From positions 1 to 37,610 of the forward strand of contig JAUIDY010000059.1 of NCBI GenBank assembly GCA_030428385.1: a stretch of DNA of 37,610 bases, read 5' to 3'. This DNA is from Rhodothermia bacterium (GTDB lineage: Bacteria > Bacteroidota > Rhodothermia > Rhodothermales > JAAAOL01). Position 1 is the stretch's first letter, and every line of letters starts with the position of its first letter. Shown one piece after another: positions 32,877 to 37,610 of the stretch. Position numbers and translations under genes: made by a program. The notes below the pieces were generated by a model. That model did no database searches, was not told the DNA's origin, and saw only the letters and a program-made list of their open reading frames with translations.

Positions 32877-32991
32877 CCTCTTTCCCCTGGCGGGAGAAAG
32901 TCAGAGTGAGGGGGAATCGCTGGAAAAACCGTGTTGCCTTGTTTGGAGCATCTCACCCTCACCCTGGCCCTCTCCCATCAAGGGAGAGGGA
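32877..32991. repeat. Long imperfect inverted-repeat element, family D
   Basis: Left arm about 32877-32914 (CCTCTTTCCCCTGGCGGGAG...GTGAGGGGGA) and right arm about 32951-32991 (TCACCCTCACCCTGGCCCTC...GGGAGAGGGAACG) are imperfect reverse complements with matching blocks CCTC, GGGAGA, CAG and GTGAGGG. The middle is 36 bases. The CCCTCACCCTGGCCCTCTCCC-like core is one I recall as a very common dispersed intergenic sequence in bacteria. Boundaries are approximate. Confidence 0.65.
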
Positions 32992-33059
32992 ACGCCCAAG
33001 GAAGCACCCCCTGCGATCCCCACATATATAAACGGTATAATATGCGTTCATCATAGGAG

Positions 33060-33139
33060 GTCATGCCGGGCTTGACCCGGCACCTCTCCGACTAGCAACC
33101 CTGCCAAACTGGGAGATGCCGGATCGAGTCTGGCATGAC
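33060..33139. repeat. Long imperfect inverted-repeat element, family A (copy 2)
   Basis: Left arm 33060-33088 (GTCATGCCGGGCTTGACCCGG...) and right arm 33113-33139 (GAGATGCCGGATCGAG..TGGCATGAC) pair imperfectly around a 24-base middle. The arms match those of the element at 18815-18955, but the internal spacer is much shorter and unrelated. Confidence 0.75.
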
Positions 33140-33194
33140 AAACAAGAGGGATCCCTCTGCTTTTCAGAACAGGTATCGGCGGCCCAAAAGCCAT

Positions 33195-33229
33195 CAAAAA
33201 AGCCCCGAGCGCGGTTGCGTCCGGGGCTT
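33195..33229 (-). terminator. Intrinsic terminator of the mrp-nifU operon
   Basis: AAGCCCCG (33200-33207) pairs with CGGGGCTT (33222-33229) around AGCGCGGTTGCGTC. On the minus strand the stem is followed by a T run (AAAAAA at 33196-33201 on the plus strand). It lies 26 bases past the nifU stop. Confidence 0.9.
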
Positions 33230-33254
33230 CTTCACTTCTAACAATATCAAAAAG

Positions 33255-33533
33255 CTAATACGGCGTCGCGTTGATGGCTTCGACGCGGGTAATCTGCGGG
33301 ATGCTGCGCTTGAGCGCTTGCTCGATGCCCGCGCGGAGCGTCATGGTGCTCATCGGGCAGGTGCCGCACGCGCCCATCAGTTCCAGTTCCACCACCAGAT
33401 CCTCGGTGATGTCGGCCACGCGGACCGAGCCGCCGTCCGCCATCAGGTACGGGCGGATGGTGTCGAGGGCCTCCTCGACCTGACGGTGCAGTTCGGGGTC
33501 TTGGCCAGGATGGGTAGGTGTTACGTTTTCCAT
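33255..33533 (-). CDS. NifU C-terminal-domain (Nfu-type) Fe-S scaffold protein
   Basis: A 92-residue protein consisting of a single NifU C-terminal domain (PF01106). LHRQVEEALDTIRPYLMADGGSVRVADI is the conserved N-terminal part, and LMGACGTCPMSTMTLRAGIEQAL holds the C-x-x-C (Cys56, Cys59) that binds a bridging [4Fe-4S] cluster in a dimer. It hands clusters to target enzymes in the cytosol. It is 68 bases downstream of mrp on the same strand and ends at a shared terminator, so the two Fe-S carrier genes form one operon. Confidence 0.93.
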   Translation of the reverse strand: MENVTPTHPGQDPELHRQVEEALDTIRPYLMADGGSVRVADITEDLVVELELMGACGTCPMSTMTLRAGIEQALKRSIPQITRVEAINATPY

Positions 33534-33601
33534 GATGACTTCTCTGCGAGCACAAGCGGTGGGGAGAAAAACTTGTACCCCACCGGTTTAAAAAAGATCG
33601 G

Positions 33602-34711
33602 CTAGCGGTACAGAATCTCGACGGGCTGCGTCGGGGGCAGTTCGGCGTTGCGAATGGCGAGTTGGCGGACGGCGTCTTTGGCGATTTCGAGGAACGCCTG
33701 CGCCGAGGCGCTGTCGGGGTGCTGCACCACGATGGGCGTGCCGTCGTCGCCGGTCTCGCGGACGGCCTGTTCGAGCGGCACCTCGCCCAGAAACGGCACG
33801 GCCAGTTCTTCCGCGAGGCGCTTCGCTCCACCCTGTCCAAACAGGTAATACTTGCGGTCGGGCAGGTCGGGCGGCGCAAAAAACGCCATGTTTTCGACAA
33901 TGCCGACCACCGGTACATTGACCTGCTGAAACATCGCCACGCCTTTGCGCGCATCGGCGAGTGCCACGTTTTGCGGCGTCGAGACGATGATGGCCCCCGT
34001 CAGCGAGACGGTCTGCACGATGGTCAGTTGGATGTCGCCCGTGCCCGGCGGCAGATCAAGGATGAGGTATTCGAGGTTGCCCCAGTCAGCATCGCCCAGG
34101 AACTGCCGCACGGCGCTGGACACCATGGGGCCGCGCCAGATGACGGCCTGGTCAGGATCGACCATAAAACCCATCGACAGCAGCTTCACGCCGTGGCGCT
34201 CCAGCGGGATGATTTTGCGGTCGCTGTTGACGCGCGGCTTTTCGTTCATCGCACCAAACATCGTGGGCACCGATGGGCCGTAGATGTCGGTATCCACCAG
34301 TCCCACCTCGTAGCCCAGCTTCGCGAGCGACACGGCGAGGTTAGCGGCTACAGTGCTTTTACCCACTCCGCCTTTGCCCGACGCCACCGCCACAATGTTC
34401 AGCGCACTCACATTTACGTTCTGTGGACGGTTGTTTTCGACCACGGGCGCGCCCAGTGAAATCATTTCGCTGTCGGTATCGGCGTACACCACCACGTTCG
34501 GCCCCAGGTGTGCCTTGATGGCGGCGCGGCACTGCTCGGCGACGGTTTGGGCGAAGTCGGTGGTCGGGTCTTTGACCATCACCGTGAGCGCCACCTTCTT
34601 GCCGTGTACCTTTAATCCTTTCACCATACCGAGGCGCACGATGTCGCGGCCCTGGACGGGATCGACAATCGTTGAAAGGGCCTCCAATACTGCTGCGGGC
34701 GTCACGCTCAT
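33602..34711 (-). CDS. mrp: Mrp/ApbC-family Fe-S cluster carrier ATPase
   Basis: A 369-residue P-loop protein that carries and transfers Fe-S clusters in the cytosol. Residues 1-85 form the N-terminal MIP18/DUF59 domain (VLEALSTIVDPVQGRDIVRLGMV). The deviant Walker A is SGKGGVGKSTVAANLA (111-126, with the two lysines of MinD-type ATPases). LVDTDIYGPSVPTMFG, LLSMGFMVDPDQAVIWRGP and LILDLPPGTGDIQLT follow. The usual C-terminal cluster motif ENMSxFxCPxC reads VENMAFFAPPDLPDRKYYLFGQGG here, without cysteines. I remember the same pattern in Bacteroidota Mrp proteins, so it may be a lineage trait. It is first in an operon with nifU, which supports an Fe-S role. Confidence 0.93.
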   Translation of the reverse strand: MSVTPAAVLEALSTIVDPVQGRDIVRLGMVKGLKVHGKKVALTVMVKDPTTDFAQTVAEQCRAAIKAHLGPNVVVYADTDSEMISLGAPVVENNRPQNVNVSALNIVAVASGKGGVGKSTVAANLAVSLAKLGYEVGLVDTDIYGPSVPTMFGAMNEKPRVNSDRKIIPLERHGVKLLSMGFMVDPDQAVIWRGPMVSSAVRQFLGDADWGNLEYLILDLPPGTGDIQLTIVQTVSLTGAIIVSTPQNVALADARKGVAMFQQVNVPVVGIVENMAFFAPPDLPDRKYYLFGQGGAKRLAEELAVPFLGEVPLEQAVRETGDDGTPIVVQHPDSASAQAFLEIAKDAVRQLAIRNAELPPTQPVEILYR

Positions 34712-34946
34712 GGTTGGTTTCTTAAAGACGGTTTTTGCAGGGGCGACTACGACGATACATGCCTCGGGTAGTTCCTGCGTTTTATGGGCTGTCAGATCGA
34801 TCAGACCTCTTGTCGTCTATGGCAGCGGTGTTTCCGGGCATGGCGCGCCATGGCACGCCATTACGGGAGCCTGCCACTCACGTTTTCTCCCCACTCCCCA
34901 TACCCCTCAAGCCCCTCTTTCCCCAAACCCCTTCCCTCATCCCTCT
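34712..34946. other. Gap between ppx and mrp with palindrome and G-rich tract
   Basis: 235 bases on the minus-strand run. A perfect 14-bp palindrome CATGGCGCGCCATG lies at 34839-34852. Bases 34887-34946 are a C-rich tract (G-rich on the mRNA strand after the ppx stop) with pieces such as GGGGTATGGGGAGTGGGG read on the minus strand, similar in flavour to 2562-2656. The mrp promoter should lie in 34712-34840. Confidence 0.5.
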
Positions 34947-35876
34947 TCATCCCGTTTGCAGTGCCTGCTCGAGGTAGCGTAGCGCGAGGCCGTGACGCAG
35001 GCCACGCAGGCTCACGCGGCACGACGTAAAGCCAAAATGCTGCATAAACACGTCGAGGATGAGCACGGCGGTGGGAAAAACATCGGCGCGACCCTGCATG
35101 ACATTGGGCGCGAGGTCCAGCACCTCATCGTGCGAAAGCTGGAAGAGGCGATTGCGCCACTGACGAACGGTGTTGGCTTCAAGCACGGCGTTACCAGCCT
35201 CCAGGTCTGCCCACGACCATCCTTCGACATAGGCAAGGCACAGCGGCGTCCCAGCCGTGCCAATAAAAGGGATGTGAGGGTCTACGGCCACGGAGGTTGT
35301 TGCTAGAATCTCCCGCACATCGGCCTCGGCCTGGGCGATGGCGTCAGGAGCAGGCGGCTGCGAGGTGAGGTGGCGCTCGGTCAGGCGCACCGACCCCACA
35401 TTAAAGCTATGCACCCGCGCAGGAACGGCTCCCGGCGTGCCCACAATAAGCTCCGTCGAGCCGCCGCCTACATCAAGCACGGCACAGGGACCTTGTAGCG
35501 CGGGAAAAGCAGAGACGGTGCCCGCGAAGCTCCACCGGGCCTCGGCGTCGCCTGAGAGGATTTCGTAATCTACCCCCACCTGTTGCCGAACGAAGGTGAT
35601 CAGGTCCTCTTGGTTTTTGGCGTCGCGGGAGGCGCTGGTGCCGGTGACCACAAAGGTACGTACGTCATAGCGCTCGGCCGTTTCGCGATAGGCCAGCAGC
35701 ACGCGGCGCAGCCGCTCCAACGCCTCCTCATTGATCCGGCCTGACCCATCGACGCCCTGCCCGAGTCGCACGAAGCGCTCGGCTTCATGTAATGGTCGAA
35801 GGTGCCCCGCATCCGTGACCTCGGTCACAAGCAGCAAGGCGGTGTTGGTTCCAACGTCGATGGTGGCAAGACGCAT
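34947..35876 (-). CDS. Ppx/GppA-family phosphatase
   Basis: A 309-residue protein of the sugar kinase/actin-like superfamily (PF02541) that hydrolyses exopolyphosphate and/or pppGpp. Motifs: RLATIDVGTNTALLLVTEV (phosphate 1 loop), YDVRTFVVTGTSASRDAKN, the catalytic Glu region YEILSGDAEARWSFAG and LDVGGGSTELIVGTPG (phosphate 2 loop). FIGTAGTPLCLAYVEG and a final helical RADVFPTAVLILDVFMQHFG are as in the family. Start: ATG 35876, just before the first strand, not the longer frame from 35906. It has the shorter form without the extra C-terminal HD-like domains found in E. coli PPX. It is free-standing, with a G-rich tract right after its stop. Confidence 0.92.
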   Translation of the reverse strand: MRLATIDVGTNTALLLVTEVTDAGHLRPLHEAERFVRLGQGVDGSGRINEEALERLRRVLLAYRETAERYDVRTFVVTGTSASRDAKNQEDLITFVRQQVGVDYEILSGDAEARWSFAGTVSAFPALQGPCAVLDVGGGSTELIVGTPGAVPARVHSFNVGSVRLTERHLTSQPPAPDAIAQAEADVREILATTSVAVDPHIPFIGTAGTPLCLAYVEGWSWADLEAGNAVLEANTVRQWRNRLFQLSHDEVLDLAPNVMQGRADVFPTAVLILDVFMQHFGFTSCRVSLRGLRHGLALRYLEQALQTG

Positions 35877-36018
35877 GGGTTTGGTATACCGTTTCGGCAT
35901 CTGCAAGGGATGATGAAGCTATAAAAACCCGGTTGGTCGGTTTTTGTTACATTTCCGATTCTGACATACAACCCGAGGGAGGAGAAGACCTCTTTCCTTT
36001 CTTTCGCATCGCCCCCCT

Positions 36019-37610
36019 ATGGATGCTCCGTTTCGGAATGGTCTACCAATGAGCCTGCGTTGGTACGTCGGCCTTGGCGGGCTGCTGTATCTCTGGCCCA
36101 GCTTTTTCTTTGGGTGGCCCATCTGGGAAATGGGCAAACATTACCCCATGTTGCAAGCAGCCCTGGCCGTGACTCCGTTGGTTGCAGGCGTGGCCTTTTG
36201 GTGGTTCGCGAAGCAACAGCGGGGGCGATTTGCCTCGCTGATGGCGTGGAATGCCGCTGTCTATGGCCTGGTCGTTCTGTTGTTTTTGCTGATCCCGGTC
36301 TCGATGCCGCTTCTCGTCTTGGCCATCACGGTTGTCTTGGCCGCTGGCGCGCAGGGCCTGTGGTTTTTCCTGTTCAGCAGACGCCAGCGGAGGACGCTTG
36401 TCTGGCTACCCTACGGAATGATCGTGGCCGCCCTGGGACTAGGAGCCACGGTGGCGTTTAATCCGGGCGGGGTGCTGCAGACATGGGGACCACGTGGCGA
36501 GGCTTCTGCTACTTCCTCAACAGCACCATCGGTGCAAGTCACAACTGTCGAAAGCGCGCATTATCTGTTACAAGCCACCCATTTCGAAAACCATATTCCT
36601 CAGCCAACGGCTACGGGTGGCGGCTTTGTTGCCTTGGGAGACACCGTGTTGTTGGTAACGGGTGCGGGCGACGTTTACTGGCTGCAACCCGACTGGGAGA
36701 ACGACCGGCTTGCTGCCATGCCGTTGGCCATCACCGTGCCCCTGAATGCCGAATCTTTTGCGCAGGCCGCGCCACCCGAAGCCCGGCAGCAATGGTTTCG
36801 TGTGGGCGGGGTGGCAGCACGAACGACGAAAACGGGCACACAACTCTTTGTGACCCACCATTATTGGAACGATGCCCGTGAACGCTACCATGTGCGCGTT
36901 TCCACGATAACAGGCACGGTGGAGGACTGGCGGGCAGGGGCAGGCACCGGCACCTGGCATACCCTCTTTGAAACGTCGCCCGGCCTACCATTTATGGAAC
37001 ACAACCGCTATGGTAATCCTTTTGCAGGCTTACAAATCGGTGGGCGCATCCAGTTTCTTGACGACGATCATCTCCTCGTGACCATCGGAGATCACGAATT
37101 CGATGGGTGGAATGATGAGACCATCCCCTCGCAAAACCAAGCCGTGTCCTACGGAAAAATCCTGAAGGTTAATATCCACACGGGAGCCGACCAGATTTAT
37201 AGCCTGGGACACCGCAACCCGCAGGGTCTGTTCATTGCCACGGATGGCACAATTTGGTCTACAGAGCATGGTCCCGAAGGCGGCGACGAATTAAATCGGA
37301 TTCAGGAGGGCGCAAACTATGGGTGGCCCCTGGTGACGTTCGGCACCAACTACGGAAACCAAACCTGGCCACTCAGCATCCAGCCCGGCACGCACGACGG
37401 GTATGCCCGGCCGTTCTATAGCTGGAACCCGTCGATTGGCACCTCAAACCTGATCGAGGTTAAAAACAACCGCTTTGGCATCTGGAGCGGCGATCTTGTT
37501 ATTGCATCGCTGCGCGAACAATCTTTGTACCGGTTGCGCATTCGTGAGGAACGCGTCCTTTTGGTCGAACCCATTCTCATTGGCGCCCGCATCCGTGACC
37601 TTGTTGAGAT
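36019..37610 (+). CDS. Membrane protein fused to a PQQ-type sugar-dehydrogenase-like propeller (partial, runs off the window)
   Basis: An uninterrupted frame from ATG 36019 to the window end (530 codons, no stop seen). Residues 14-147 contain five predicted membrane helices (about 14-33, 46-63, 73-92, 95-119, 127-147). A Ser/Ala/Thr linker (160-172) leads to a beta-propeller of the glucose/sorbosone dehydrogenase family (PF07995). YGKILKVNIHTG (378-389), GHRNPQG (397-403) and TEHGPEGGDELNRI (415-428) are the family's strongest motifs, and GIWSGDLVIASLREQSLYRL (487-506) matches a later blade. Known soluble relatives (YliI/Asd, Acinetobacter GDH-B) are secreted and lack such a helix bundle. Aligned by eye, the H-x-G-G-R holding the catalytic His reads LQIGGR (Gln339), so activity on sugars is doubtful. 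The ATG at 36049 is a possible alternative start. The propeller would lie outside the membrane. Confidence 0.85.
   Translation, partial: MDAPFRNGLPMSLRWYVGLGGLLYLWPSFFFGWPIWEMGKHYPMLQAALAVTPLVAGVAFWWFAKQQRGRFASLMAWNAAVYGLVVLLFLLIPVSMPLLVLAITVVLAAGAQGLWFFLFSRRQRRTLVWLPYGMIVAALGLGATVAFNPGGVLQTWGPRGEASATSSTAPSVQVTTVESAHYLLQATHFENHIPQPTATGGGFVALGDTVLLVTGAGDVYWLQPDWENDRLAAMPLAITVPLNAESFAQAAPPEARQQWFRVGGVAARTTKTGTQLFVTHHYWNDARERYHVRVSTITGTVEDWRAGAGTGTWHTLFETSPGLPFMEHNRYGNPFAGLQIGGRIQFLDDDHLLVTIGDHEFDGWNDETIPSQNQAVSYGKILKVNIHTGADQIYSLGHRNPQGLFIATDGTIWSTEHGPEGGDELNRIQEGANYGWPLVTFGTNYGNQTWPLSIQPGTHDGYARPFYSWNPSIGTSNLIEVKNNRFGIWSGDLVIASLREQSLYRLRIREERVLLVEPILIGARIRDLVE

Larger units (their letters stand above)
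32813..33199. other. Intergenic block between convergent yfiT and nifU, mostly repeat elements
   Basis: 387 bases with no gene. Two inverted-repeat elements (families D and A, listed separately) fill most of it. The rest is AT-rich sequence around 33020-33058 (CACATATATAAACGGTATAATATG) and a short stretch before the nifU terminator. Confidence 0.6.

Noticed and set aside
36060-36881. Two shorter plus-strand frames suggesting a frameshift in the membrane/propeller gene
   Set aside because: They are in other reading frames. The frame from 36019 is open without interruption to the window end and carries all the family motifs.

Overview
The window looks like a chromosomal piece from a moderately GC-rich (about 58-60% by eye) member of the Bacteroidota/Rhodothermota, most plausibly Rhodothermales-like. 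Two secreted proteins end in type IX secretion (T9SS) type A sorting domains (YPNPFNPSTT and YPNPATDLTT signatures). The Mrp ATPase lacks the usual CxxC, a state I recall from Bacteroidota homologs. Shine-Dalgarno sequences are mostly weak, and one candidate promoter fits the Bacteroidota -33/-7 type. No rRNA, tRNA, CRISPR array, phage gene or transposase was seen. Most genes are chromosomal household or surface/secretion genes.

Layout. 1-107: tail of a winged-helix regulator. 166-2563: ABM-domain protein, sulfotransferase, secreted GH5 glycosidase. 2562-2656: G-rich hairpin between convergent genes. 2662-6721: very large Asp-box (BNR) T9SS protein and a small lipoprotein. 6826-7540: hsp20 with terminator, a sigma54-like promoter and TGTC-box repeats. 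7577-9856: fumarylacetoacetase preceded by a conserved unknown gene. 10030-12658: TPR lipoprotein and a Cys/Met-metabolism PLP enzyme. 12886-15840: membrane-anchored NAPE-PLD-like metallo-beta-lactamase (MBL) protein, NAD(P)-binding protein, DoxX protein, and a minimal membrane-bound winged-helix regulator. 15884-18388: dps, a short AsmA-like protein, a second sulfotransferase. 18815-24606: valS, SGNH-hydrolase-like protein and an O-carbamoyltransferase in one tight run. 24771-27563: M6-like T9SS metalloprotease behind a second NAPE-PLD-like MBL protein. 27901-31099: beta-CASP nuclease-like protein, methyltransferase, front-end fatty acid desaturase. 31277-32812: RlaP-like nucleotidyltransferase and a YfiT/DinB protein. 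33200-35876: mrp-nifU iron-sulfur pair and a Ppx/GppA phosphatase. 36019-37610: an open reading frame running off the window that fuses five membrane helices to a PQQ-type sugar-dehydrogenase-like propeller.

Functional themes. Several genes modify or build the cell surface and secretome: two sulfotransferases, the SGNH/carbamoyltransferase pair, the desaturase, the AsmA-like protein, two T9SS cargo proteins and lipoproteins. Tyrosine/homogentisate degradation is represented by fahA and its unknown partner. Stress functions are hsp20 and dps. Fe-S assembly is represented by mrp-nifU.

The least explained structures are these: the TM-propeller fusion with an apparently replaced catalytic histidine; the unknown gene coupled to fahA; the sigma54-like promoter with an operator array before hsp20; and five long imperfect inverted-repeat elements of four families in intergenic gaps, three of which bracket the yfiT gene. 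I did not find one clear-cut new multi-gene defence or biosynthesis system.
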